A stretch of DNA of 64,000 nt from Ulvibacterium sp. GTDB taxonomy: Bacteria; Bacteroidota; Bacteroidia; Flavobacteriales; Flavobacteriaceae. Position 1 is the first letter of the stretch. The number at the start of each line of letters is the position of its first letter. The stretch covers positions 744,001 through 808,000 of the forward strand of contig NZ_JANQOO010000017.1 in the NCBI RefSeq assembly GCF_028285715.1, in the 5' to 3' direction. The notes beneath the pieces are model-generated. The model saw nothing but the letters and a program-made list of their open reading frames with translations. It was not told where the DNA came from and did no database searches. A program made the translations under genes and the position numbers. This document shows positions 42,312 to 50,441 of the stretch, one piece after another.

Positions 42312-44315
42312 ATGACTTTTAAAGAACAAATACTTCAGGGTATTCCCACGAAACTTCCTCCTAAAAGGAACTATTTAAAAGACGTAAATCATGCGCCGAG
42401 GCGAAAAGATGTATTATCCTTGTTGGAAAAGAAATTGGCCGTCCGCAATGCGTTGCGCTATTTTCCCAAAGCATGGCATTCCGAGCTCTCCAAGGAATTC
42501 GCGGAAGAATTGAAGACCTACGGTAGAATTTATATGTATCGTTTTAAGCCGGACTACGGAATGTATGCCAGACCAATCGAAGCGTATCCTTCAAAAACAA
42601 AGCAGGCGGCAGCCATCATGTTGATGATCCAGAACAATTTGGATCCCAACGTTGCGCAACATCCCGAAGAATTGATTACCTACGGCGGCAACGGTGCGGT
42701 TTTCCAAAACTGGGCACAGTACCTTTTGACCATGCAATATTTAGCCACGATGACAGAAGAACAAACTTTGCATATGTACTCGGGTCACCCCATGGGACTT
42801 TTTCCATCAGCTAAGGAGGCTCCTAGGGTTGTTGTTAGTAATGGCATGATGATCCCCAATTACTCCAAACCGGATGATTGGGAAAAATATAATGCCCTTG
42901 GTGTCACCCAATACGGACAGATGACGGCAGGTTCTTATATGTATATCGGGCCACAGGGCATCGTGCATGGTACGGCCATCACGGTCATGAACGCTTTTCG
43001 AAAAGTGTTGCAAGAAGACAAAACCCCAGCGGGAAAAGTATTCCTGACCGCAGGGCTAGGAGGTATGAGCGGCGCCCAGCCAAAAGCCGGTAACATCGTG
43101 GGGTGCATCACCGTCTGTGCAGAAGTAAATCCAGTAGCTGCCAAGAAGAGGCACGATCAAGGCTGGGTGGATGTTTTAGTAGATAATTTGGACTACCTAG
43201 TTTTGCGTACTAAGGAAGCCCAAAAGAATAGTGAAACCATTTCACTGGCCTATATTGGAAATGTGGTGGACGTATGGGAATGTTTTCTAAAGGAAAACAT
43301 TTTTGTGCATTTAGGCTCGGATCAGACCTCCTTGCACAATCCATGGGCTGGGGGCTATTATCCGGTGGGATGCAGTTTTGAGGAATCCAACCAATTAATG
43401 GCCGAAGACCCGTCACTTTTTAAGGAGAAAGTACGGGCGTCACTTAGACGGCACGTGAATGCTATAAATCAACATGCCCAAAAAGGGACCTATTTCTTTG
43501 ATTATGGAAATGCCTTTTTGCTGGAGGCCTCCCGTGCCGGGGCCGAGGTAATAGCAGATAACGGCATTGGTTTCAAGTACCCCAGCTATGTGCAGGATAT
43601 CTTGGGACCCATGTGCTTTGATTATGGTTTTGGACCGTTCCGATGGGTATGCACCTCGGGCAAGCCGGATGATCTTCGAAAAACCGATGCCTTGGCCTTG
43701 GAGGAAATGAAGAAAATCAAATTGAACGCACCAAAGGAAATCCAGCTGCAAATGCAGGACAATATCCAATGGATTTCCAAGGCAGAACAGAACCGATTGG
43801 TCGTGGGCTCCCAAGCTCGTATCCTCTATGCCGATGCGGAAGGCAGGGTAAAAATAGCGCAGGCATTTAATAGTGCCATAAAAACCGGTGAGATTTCAGC
43901 ACCCATCGTTTTGGGAAGGGATCATCATGATGTCAGTGGAACAGACTCTCCGTTTCGAGAAACCAGCAATATCCATGATGGAAGTCAATTTACTTCGGAT
44001 ATGGCCATACATAATGTTATAGGGGGCAGCTTTCGGGGCGCAACCTGGGTTTCCATCCACAATGGAGGGGGTGTTGGATGGGGCGAAGTTATCAATGGGG
44101 GGTTTGGCCTAGTGCTCGACGGCTCCGAGGAAGCCTCAAAAAATGTACAAAATATGTTGTTTTATGATGTAAACAACGGTATCGCCCGACGAAGTTGGGC
44201 ACGAAACAAGGAAGCGCTTTCTGCTATACAATGGGAAATGGAAAGAACCCCAAAACTAAGGGTTACCCTACCCTATTTGGTGGAAGATGGAATAGTTGAA
44301 AAATTGTTCGATTAA
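42312..44315 (+). CDS. hutU: Urocanate hydratase
   Basis: A 667-residue enzyme converting urocanate to imidazolonepropionate, using NAD+ as an electrophile. The substrate/NAD regions are intact: ITYGGNGAVFQNWAQYLL, MYSGHPMGLFPS, GLGGMSGAQPKAGN and the cysteine region GPFRWVCTSGKPDD; then DHHDVSGTDSPFRET. It is about 100 residues longer than the E. coli-type enzyme (about 555), as in the long Bacteroidetes form. ATG 42312 is chosen over the weaker upstream start. Confidence 0.95.
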   Translation: MTFKEQILQGIPTKLPPKRNYLKDVNHAPRRKDVLSLLEKKLAVRNALRYFPKAWHSELSKEFAEELKTYGRIYMYRFKPDYGMYARPIEAYPSKTKQAAAIMLMIQNNLDPNVAQHPEELITYGGNGAVFQNWAQYLLTMQYLATMTEEQTLHMYSGHPMGLFPSAKEAPRVVVSNGMMIPNYSKPDDWEKYNALGVTQYGQMTAGSYMYIGPQGIVHGTAITVMNAFRKVLQEDKTPAGKVFLTAGLGGMSGAQPKAGNIVGCITVCAEVNPVAAKKRHDQGWVDVLVDNLDYLVLRTKEAQKNSETISLAYIGNVVDVWECFLKENIFVHLGSDQTSLHNPWAGGYYPVGCSFEESNQLMAEDPSLFKEKVRASLRRHVNAINQHAQKGTYFFDYGNAFLLEASRAGAEVIADNGIGFKYPSYVQDILGPMCFDYGFGPFRWVCTSGKPDDLRKTDALALEEMKKIKLNAPKEIQLQMQDNIQWISKAEQNRLVVGSQARILYADAEGRVKIAQAFNSAIKTGEISAPIVLGRDHHDVSGTDSPFRETSNIHDGSQFTSDMAIHNVIGGSFRGATWVSIHNGGGVGWGEVINGGFGLVLDGSEEASKNVQNMLFYDVNNGIARRSWARNKEALSAIQWEMERTPKLRVTLPYLVEDGIVEKLFD

Positions 44316-44317
44316 TT

Positions 44318-45277
44318 ATGCCCACCTACAATCCAACGAACCCTGAATTATGGACGGGGAGGAAATCCGGTAAAAACCTGTACCTGCATGAAATCATAAA
44401 ATGTAAGGATCTGGATTCAATCGTTCCGGACACTACTTCAAAAACCATCGCGATTTTAGGTTATGCCTGTGATGAAGGGGTAAGACGAAACCAAGGAAGG
44501 ATAGGGGCGGTAGAAGGCCCGGATGAAATTCGGAAATTATTGGGAAAAATGCCGAACCATTTGAATCCGAATACCAAACTATTTGACACGGGATCTATAA
44601 AATGTGATGATGGGGACATGGAAGAAACCCAAAATGTACTTTCTTTGAAAGTCGCTCAACTATTGAAGAAAGGGGTATTTCCGATTCTATTGGGCGGAGG
44701 ACATGATATGGCCTATGGACACTATAAAGGTGTAAAAAAGCATTTAAATGGACACGAGTCAATTGGTATTATTAATTTTGATGCACATTTCGATTTACGC
44801 AGTAATGCCAACGGCAACAATTCTGGAACACCTTTCTACCAAATCGCCCAAGATTGTGAGACCGATGGTCTTAATTTCAACTACTTGTGCCTGGGAATCC
44901 GCAAGGATGCCAACGATACGGTTTTGTTCCAAACGTCTGAAAAACTTGGTGTGGGATACATTGAAAACGAGCGCTTAGATTTTCGTCATTGGAAAGCCGT
45001 CGAACAGGAACTCAGCACCTTTATTTCCAAGGTGGACCACCTATATGTGACTATTGACCTGGACGGATTTTCATCGGCCTATGCCCCTGGGGTTAGCGCG
45101 GCCTCCCCAATGGGTTTTTCACCAGGTATTGTTTTGGCTTGTCTAAAAGTAATTCTACAATCCCAAAAATTGATTAGTATGGATGTTGCTGAAATGAATC
45201 CGGAATATGATATTGATAATCGTACGGCTAAATTAGCTGCATCACTAGTCCATTACATTACGCGACAGCTAGGCTAG
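44318..45277 (+). CDS. hutG: Formimidoylglutamase
   Basis: A 319-residue arginase/ureohydrolase-fold enzyme with the binuclear manganese motifs GGGHDMAYGHY, INFDAHFDLR and TIDLDGFSSAY. Together with hutH, hutI and hutU it completes a one-step route from formimidoylglutamate to glutamate and formamide. It begins 2 bp after hutU. Convergent with hmgA, 8 bp apart. Confidence 0.93.
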   Translation: MPTYNPTNPELWTGRKSGKNLYLHEIIKCKDLDSIVPDTTSKTIAILGYACDEGVRRNQGRIGAVEGPDEIRKLLGKMPNHLNPNTKLFDTGSIKCDDGDMEETQNVLSLKVAQLLKKGVFPILLGGGHDMAYGHYKGVKKHLNGHESIGIINFDAHFDLRSNANGNNSGTPFYQIAQDCETDGLNFNYLCLGIRKDANDTVLFQTSEKLGVGYIENERLDFRHWKAVEQELSTFISKVDHLYVTIDLDGFSSAYAPGVSAASPMGFSPGIVLACLKVILQSQKLISMDVAEMNPEYDIDNRTAKLAASLVHYITRQLG

Positions 45278-45285
45278 TCAATTGG

Positions 45286-46443
45286 CTATTCCAACCAGCT
45301 CTTATAATACTTCCCATCATCAATATCCAAAGCGGTTTGTGTTAATTGCAATGGTTTAAAGGTATCTATCATCACGGCCAGTTCCTCGGTCTTGGTCTTA
45401 CCGATACTGGCTTCATAGGTACCTGGATGTGGCCCATGGGGAATACCGGCGGGGTGGAGGGAAATATATCCCTTATCAATGTTCTTGCGGCTCACAAAAT
45501 CCCCATCAACATAGTAAAGCACCTCATCGGAATCGATATTCGAATGGTTGTAGGGGGCCGGAATCGCCTCCGGATGATAGTCATACAATCGCGGTACAAA
45601 GGAACAGACCACAAAAGCCGAGGTCTCAAAAGTCTGGTGTACCGGGGGCGGTTGGTGTACCCGTCCCGTAATCGGTTCAAAGTTATGGATAGAAAATCCA
45701 TAGGGATAGTTATAACCGTCCCAGCCAACTACATCAAAGGGATGAGTGGCATAAACCACATGGTGCAATTGCCCCTGCTTCTTAATCTTTAGTAAAAACT
45801 CGCCCTTTTCATCAAAGGCCTCTAAGTTCCCCGGTAGCTTAAAATCCCGTTCGCAAAAAGGGGAATGTTCCAGATGTTGCCCAAACCAATTTCGATAACG
45901 CTTAGGTGTGTATATGGGATGATAGCTTTCTGCAATAAGCAATCGGTTGTCCGCACCGTCAAATTCAATTTGATAGATCATCCCCCTAGGGATTAAAAGG
46001 TAATCCCCATATTCAAAGGGAATTTCCCCCAAAAAGGTCTTTAAAGTACCTGTTCCCCTGTGGACGAAAAGGAGTTCATCGGCATCGGCGTTTTTGTAGA
46101 AATAGTCCGAGACCGAGCTTCTGGGTGCAGCCAAAGCCACATGGACATCCGAATTGAACAAAATTGTATTCCTGCTTTCCAGGTAATCCTCCTCGGGTCG
46201 TATCTGAAAACCCTCTAGTAATCGGGAAGTTATATTGTATTCCACCGCCGCTTTGGGAGTAATATCCAAGGGCTCTTCAATGGTTTTGATCTGTGTAGGC
46301 CTATGCAAATGGTAAATCAAGGAAGACATTCCATCAAAACCAATAGTACCGAACAATTGTTCGTAATGTAAGTCTCCATTATCCTTTTTAAAAATAGTAT
46401 GTCTTTTCTGGGGTATCTTGCCCAATTTATGATACAATGGCAT
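45286..46443 (-). CDS. hmgA: Homogentisate 1,2-dioxygenase
   Basis: A 385-residue cupin-fold enzyme. The N-terminus (MPLYHKLGKIPQKRHTIF), the middle (GDYLLIPRGMIYQIEF, then VVGWDGYNYPYGFSIHNFEPITGRVHQPPPVHQTFE) and the iron-ligand region HPAGIPHGPHPGTYEASIG match homogentisate dioxygenases. It opens the homogentisate ring in tyrosine/phenylalanine degradation. The other genes of that route are not in the window. Its placement next to hut makes this an amino-acid catabolism region. Confidence 0.9.
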   Translation of the reverse strand: MPLYHKLGKIPQKRHTIFKKDNGDLHYEQLFGTIGFDGMSSLIYHLHRPTQIKTIEEPLDITPKAAVEYNITSRLLEGFQIRPEEDYLESRNTILFNSDVHVALAAPRSSVSDYFYKNADADELLFVHRGTGTLKTFLGEIPFEYGDYLLIPRGMIYQIEFDGADNRLLIAESYHPIYTPKRYRNWFGQHLEHSPFCERDFKLPGNLEAFDEKGEFLLKIKKQGQLHHVVYATHPFDVVGWDGYNYPYGFSIHNFEPITGRVHQPPPVHQTFETSAFVVCSFVPRLYDYHPEAIPAPYNHSNIDSDEVLYYVDGDFVSRKNIDKGYISLHPAGIPHGPHPGTYEASIGKTKTEELAVMIDTFKPLQLTQTALDIDDGKYYKSWLE

Positions 46444-46445
46444 AA

Positions 46446-46676
46446 CAGCTAACTTTTAACTCTTTTAAAATTACAACAAATAACACAGTATATCCTCCTG
46501 AATTTGAGAATTGCAATGTTATTAAAACATTTGACAATCAACTGATTATACTTAATAAAAATGTGCCAAACGTTGGAAATTTGTATGGAAATCCATTGAA
46601 TTTCCAAAAGATTGACAATGTAGGTCTAGAAGTAGATTTTGAGAGAATTTTGGTTTACACCAAATCTTTAAAGTAG
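46446..46676 (+). pseudogene. Possible gene remnant (orphan open frame)
   Basis: A 76-residue open frame without a usable ATG fills most of the 364-bp gap between hmgA and ndh. The reading (for example VYPPEFENCNVIKTFDNQLI and later VGLEVDFERILVYTKSLK) looks protein-like and persists despite the high AT content, where stops are expected often. I recognise no family. It may be the 3' end of a decayed gene or a chance frame. The first part overlaps the presumed hmgA promoter. Confidence 0.25.
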
Positions 46677-46687
46677 ATATTGTCCAT

Positions 46688-46714
46688 AAAAAAAGCCTCC
46701 CATTATGGAAAGCC
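46688..46714 (-). terminator. Probable terminator of ndh
   Basis: On the minus strand CTTTCCA pairs with TGGGAGG (two G-T pairs) around a 3-base loop, followed by CTTTTTTT. It lies about 95 bp after the ndh stop codon. Confidence 0.6.
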
Positions 46715-46807
46715 TTTCATTGGCCCAGACCTTAATGATCATGGGTCACAACACAACATTGCAAATATAGCAAAGGTTTTCAACAAAACGACTAAACCTA
46801 CCGTCTT

Positions 46808-48085
46808 TTATGTTTTGGGTTTAAAGGGCCTGACGATAAGTCGGGCCGCCTTGTCATAATTGATGTAGTTGTACGCCCAGTTAAAGAACACGATAACCCT
46901 GTTTCGGAAACCCACCAAAGCCATTAAATGCACGAACATCCAAATAAACCATGCGAAGAATCCACCAAATTTTAACCGATGCAAATCTACAACAGCCTTG
47001 TTTCTCCCAACGGTGGCCATGGTTCCCTTATCGTTATACGTAAAGGGTTCCATGGGTTTTCCTTTCAAAAGTTTTCCTAGGTTTTTTGCCAAAAGCTCTC
47101 CTTGTTGTATGGCCGGTTGGGCCACTTGGGGATGCCCCTTTGGATAGTTTTCCGTCTCCATATAGGCAATGTCGCCTATGGCAAATATGTTCTTGTAATG
47201 CTTTACTTGGTTAAATCGATTAACCTTAAACCGATTAAGCCTTTCCATTACGGATGACGCATCTATACCCTCAATAATTGCCCCTGTTACTCCTGCCGTC
47301 CATATAAAATTTTTGGTGCGCATGCGCTCACCATTGTTCATAGTAAGAGTTTCTCCGTCAAAATCCTTTACCAAGGTCTTTAAAAGGATTTTCACACCCA
47401 ATTCGTCCAAAAATTTAGTTGCCTTCTTGGAGGCTTGTTCGCTCATTGGAGGTAAAACTCTATCGGCCCCTTCAAAGAGGTATATCTCCATTTCATCTAC
47501 ATTGAGATGTCTGTAATCCCTAGGAAATACGTGGCGTTTCAATTCTGCGAACGCTCCGGCCAACTCAACCCCTGTTGGGCCGGCACCCACAATACAAAAG
47601 TTGAGCAATGCCTTTCGCTCTTCCAAATCTTCACAATCATCGGCCTTTTCAAAATTTTGGAGCATCAAGCTCCGAATGTTAAGTGCTTGTGGTACATTCT
47701 TCATAGCCATGGCATGTTCCGCAACGGTTGTATTGCCAAAGAAGTTGGTCTTGGTTCCCGTGGCAATAATGAGGTAATCATAGGAGAGACTGCCAATATT
47801 GGTGTTTATTCTACTGTTATGTGGTTCCACACGCTCTACCGTCGCCCAACGAAAATGAAAATTTTTAAGACGTTTTAATACTTTGCGAATGGGATAAGCA
47901 ATGGAATCCGGTTCCAGGCCACTGGTTGATACTTGATAGAGTAAAGGTTGAAAGGTGTGGTAGTTGTGCTTGTCTATCATGACCACTTGCACATCCAGAT
48001 TTTTAAGTTTTTTTGCCAAGGATATCCCGGCAAATCCACCACCTATAATGACCACTCTTTTTTGGTCCGTTTTGGGGAGATTCAT
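46808..48085 (-). CDS. ndh: Type II NADH dehydrogenase
   Basis: A 425-residue membrane-associated flavoprotein. The FAD motif is KRVVIIGGGFAGISLAKKL near residue 15, followed by DKHNYHTFQPLLYQV; the NADH motif is NFCIVGAGPTGVELAGAFAEL; the quinone/FAD end is IFAIGDIAYMETENYPKGHPQVAQPAIQQG. C-terminal amphipathic and hydrophobic segments anchor it to the membrane. It feeds electrons from NADH to menaquinone without proton pumping and so belongs with the cbb3 genes nearby. Its promoter has a palindrome at the activator distance seen in the FNR-type promoters. Confidence 0.88.
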   Translation of the reverse strand: MNLPKTDQKRVVIIGGGFAGISLAKKLKNLDVQVVMIDKHNYHTFQPLLYQVSTSGLEPDSIAYPIRKVLKRLKNFHFRWATVERVEPHNSRINTNIGSLSYDYLIIATGTKTNFFGNTTVAEHAMAMKNVPQALNIRSLMLQNFEKADDCEDLEERKALLNFCIVGAGPTGVELAGAFAELKRHVFPRDYRHLNVDEMEIYLFEGADRVLPPMSEQASKKATKFLDELGVKILLKTLVKDFDGETLTMNNGERMRTKNFIWTAGVTGAIIEGIDASSVMERLNRFKVNRFNQVKHYKNIFAIGDIAYMETENYPKGHPQVAQPAIQQGELLAKNLGKLLKGKPMEPFTYNDKGTMATVGRNKAVVDLHRLKFGGFFAWFIWMFVHLMALVGFRNRVIVFFNWAYNYINYDKAARLIVRPFKPKT

Positions 48086-48099
48086 GCAACAATTTTGTA

Positions 48100-48142
48100 C
48101 AAAATTACATATTCTTTTGCCGGTTAGCGAAGTCTTTTGACT
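48100..48142 (-). promoter_or_regulatory. ndh promoter with palindrome at -42
   Basis: On the minus strand TAATTTTG (48100-48107) matches the -7 consensus at every defined position, 15 bp before the ATG. A perfect 12-bp palindrome AGTCTTTTGACT (48131-48142) is centred 36.5 bp from the end of the -7 box. AATTTTGTACAAAATT (48091-48106) is a second palindrome overlapping the box. Confidence 0.55.
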
Positions 48143-48335
48143 TTAAAACAGGCCATCCCGAAAAATGATAAAAGAAATAGGATATCGCGATGATAATTTA
48201 TGGGCAGAAGTACCTCAAAACACACATAGAAGCCGTAATTGCAAAAAGCCCATATTGAAACCTATTTGCTTTTTTACCGTTCCGTTAACAATCTTCCGTT
48301 GAGATTTGTAGTAACTTGAAAATAAAAAAGTCGTT

Positions 48336-48563
48336 ATGCAAAATACCGCTATGTTTTGGGTGGGACTCACCACCTTACTTCTCATTACGGTAACTATTAT
48401 GGTTACTATGGGTTTCCCGTTTAATTGGGTCTTTTATTTGACCGTTTTAGGACAAATCCTAATCGTCTATATGGTCTATAAGGTCTTAACGGAAGATTAC
48501 CATACGGAAAAAACGTTTGAGGATTTCTACGAGGATTACCCTATAGGCAAGCGTCTCCAATGA
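48336..48563 (+). CDS. Small two-helix membrane protein
   Basis: A 75-residue protein: two hydrophobic helices (FWVGLTTLLLITVTIMVTMG and WVFYLTVLGQILIVYMVYKVL) and an acidic cytosolic tail (TEDYHTEKTFEDFYEDYPIGK). It lies between ndh and the FNR/cbb3 region. I recognise no named family. It may assist a respiratory enzyme, but that is only positional. Confidence 0.7.
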   Translation: MQNTAMFWVGLTTLLLITVTIMVTMGFPFNWVFYLTVLGQILIVYMVYKVLTEDYHTEKTFEDFYEDYPIGKRLQ

Positions 48564-48643
48564 ATCCATTCCCGAAAAGGCTTTCCGAGATTGATGACTG
48601 TCTCATTTTAAAGAACTGAAAATCAGTTTTATTTATACCATAA

Positions 48644-49546
48644 TCATTTGGAAATAGACATTTCCTGTTCCCTCCTATATTTGGAAGGTGTGCTCATGCC
48701 TAATTCCGGAATTACCAACAAGGGTATACGAGTATGAAAGGCCATTCGTTTTACCACAGGTTCACGGGTCATCCGCTCCATATAACTATGCTGGTAATGC
48801 AGCATGGCCAACAGGTGGATGTCCAACTCATTTACGAACATTTCCAAGGTTTTGGACACGGAATTGAGCTCGGAAACTGTGTGCACGTAATGCTCCACAT
48901 CAGAAAGGTATTTCCTTAGCATATTGAGGTTAAATTGCTGAATTTCGGTCAAGGCCTTGATTTCATATTGGACGTATACAATACGAATTGCAGCCTTAAA
49001 GGTTTTTGCAAGTTCAATGAGCGGTATAAGCTCAGATTCCGTATAAAAACGGTTGAAATCCGTCGCAAAGGCAATTTCAGACGGGGCGGCAAATTTAAAA
49101 TGTTGTGGAACCGCCAGAACGGGACAATTCTTGACCGATTTTATGATTCGGACCGTATTGCTTCCCATAAAGACCTCCTCCAATCCAGAAGCGCCTTTTG
49201 TTCCGGTGACGACTAAGTCGATTCCTTCTTCTTCAACAACTTCCTTGATTTCCTCGGTCAACAAACAAAACGAGGATATCGTTCTAAAACTATGCTTTGG
49301 ATTACTGTAGTTTTCACGTATGCGTTTTACTACGCCCTGTAGCCCGTTCTCGGAACAGACGTGTGCCCCATCCCCTAAATTACCGGCATCAAGTGTAGCC
49401 GCCATAAATCTACTATTGGCAATTGCGGGCGTATATGTATTAAGCAAATGAAAAACACATTCTTCATCCTTAAAGAGCTCCATGGCATACTGCGTGGCAT
49501 TCCACGCATTATCGGAAAAATCGGTAGGTAATAATATACTTTTCAT
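48644..49546 (-). CDS. Universal stress protein, tandem UspA domains
   Basis: About 300 residues from ATG 49546 (MKSILLPTDFSDNAWNATQY); the frame runs 17 codons further upstream but that part covers the promoter. The first UspA domain ends with LVVTGTKGASGLEEVFMGSNTVRIIKSVKNCPVLAVP, including the ATP-binding G-x2-G-x9-GS/T pattern; the second domain is more diverged. UspA genes in Bacteroidota often accompany microaerobic or redox genes. A TGAN-N4-ATCA palindrome at the FNR activator distance precedes it. Confidence 0.85.
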   Translation of the reverse strand: MKSILLPTDFSDNAWNATQYAMELFKDEECVFHLLNTYTPAIANSRFMAATLDAGNLGDGAHVCSENGLQGVVKRIRENYSNPKHSFRTISSFCLLTEEIKEVVEEEGIDLVVTGTKGASGLEEVFMGSNTVRIIKSVKNCPVLAVPQHFKFAAPSEIAFATDFNRFYTESELIPLIELAKTFKAAIRIVYVQYEIKALTEIQQFNLNMLRKYLSDVEHYVHTVSELNSVSKTLEMFVNELDIHLLAMLHYQHSYMERMTREPVVKRMAFHTRIPLLVIPELGMSTPSKYRREQEMSISK

Positions 49547-49570
49547 AGATCGGAGTCTAATTGTACAAGG

Positions 49571-49613
49571 TAAAATTAATCCTGTACATAGGCCCAAACT
49601 ATGATATATGTCA
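49571..49613 (-). promoter_or_regulatory. usp promoter: FNR-type box and -7 box
   Basis: On the minus strand TGACATATATCA (49602-49613) is followed by the -7-like TAATTTTA (49571-49578). The palindrome centre is 36.5 bp from the last base of the -7 box, the same spacing as in the ccoI, ccoS and CoA-transferase promoters. It lies between the fnr-like stop codon and the usp start. Confidence 0.6.
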
Positions 49614-49617
49614 GTTT

Positions 49618-50322
49618 TTAAAAGCCTTCCACTAAATCCTGAAGTTTACGCTCATCGGCAATACCGATTTTCTTTCCTGAGGTTTTAAGGAATCCTTTCT
49701 TTCTGAATTCAGAGATAATACGGATACAGCTTTCCGTTGCGGTCCCTACCACATTAGCAATATCCTCACGGGAAAGGGTCAATTGCAAAAACCCTTCCTT
49801 GTCCTCCCCAAAGTTATTCTTAAGGTATAGGAAGGCTTCGGCTACCCGCTGCTTTACGGTCTTTTGGCTCATATTCACGATAACATCGTCGGCCTCCCGT
49901 AAGTCATGGGCCATATGACGCAGCACCTCCACGGTGAAGTCGGGATTGGACTTCAAGGTATGGACTATACTATCTTTGGGAATAAAGCATACTTCCATAT
50001 CGTTTACCGCTACAGCACTTAGATTGGAATGTTCCTCGGCTATTACAGATCGTTGCCCCATTACCTCTCCTCGGGTTGCCAGTTTAACAATCTGATCCTT
50101 GCCATTGGCGCTTAGCTTGGAAAGCTTTGACACCCCATTTCTAACACAAAATACACCGTTGAGTTTATCTCCCTCCTCAAAAATGGATTCCCCTTTTTTT
50201 ATTTTTCTCGTAGTTTTGGAATCGGATACCTTTTTCAGTTCCTCCTTGCTCATGGCGCGTAACGCATTAAACTGGCGTATGATACATTGTTCACACCTAC
50301 TTTCAAGCTCCTCATTGTCCAT
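49618..50322 (-). CDS. FNR-type Crp/Fnr regulator, probable oxygen sensor
   Basis: A 234-residue Crp/Fnr protein: cyclic-nucleotide-binding-fold domain, dimer helix, and HTH (LSREDIANVVGTATESCIRIISEFRKKGFL). Cys10-x2-Cys13 and Cys112 have the same spacing as Cys23 and Cys122 of E. coli FNR (99 residues from the second to the last), so an iron-sulphur cluster is likely. The residue at the place of E. coli Cys29 is Asn19; Cys59 is the only other N-terminal cysteine. Divergent from ccoI. Four matching palindromes near this gene are probable targets. It could bind a 4Fe-4S cluster with a non-cysteine fourth ligand. Confidence 0.85.
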   Translation of the reverse strand: MDNEELESRCEQCIIRQFNALRAMSKEELKKVSDSKTTRKIKKGESIFEEGDKLNGVFCVRNGVSKLSKLSANGKDQIVKLATRGEVMGQRSVIAEEHSNLSAVAVNDMEVCFIPKDSIVHTLKSNPDFTVEVLRHMAHDLREADDVIVNMSQKTVKQRVAEAFLYLKNNFGEDKEGFLQLTLSREDIANVVGTATESCIRIISEFRKKGFLKTSGKKIGIADERKLQDLVEGF

Positions 50323-50373
50323 ACCTCATCTTTATTGAATTGTTACGAAAATTGTATAAAAATATTGAAAAGC

Positions 50374-50419
50374 TGACAATTATCATATCTGTGTTGGCAA
50401 AACTTGCAAATATTTGCAA
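50374..50419 (+). promoter_or_regulatory. ccoI promoter: FNR-type box, -7 box and palindrome
   Basis: TGACAATTATCA (50374-50385) precedes the -7-like AATATTTG (50409-50416); centre to end of box is 36.5 bp. The -7 box lies inside the perfect 16-bp palindrome TTGCAAATATTTGCAA (50404-50419), a possible second operator. The ccoI ATG follows at 50442. Confidence 0.6.
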
Positions 50420-50441
50420 AAGGTATAGTAAGCAAATGTGA

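Noticed and set aside
50343-50385. FNR-type box acting on the fnr-like gene itself
   Set aside because: At the required 36.5-bp spacing on the minus strand there is no -7-like box.
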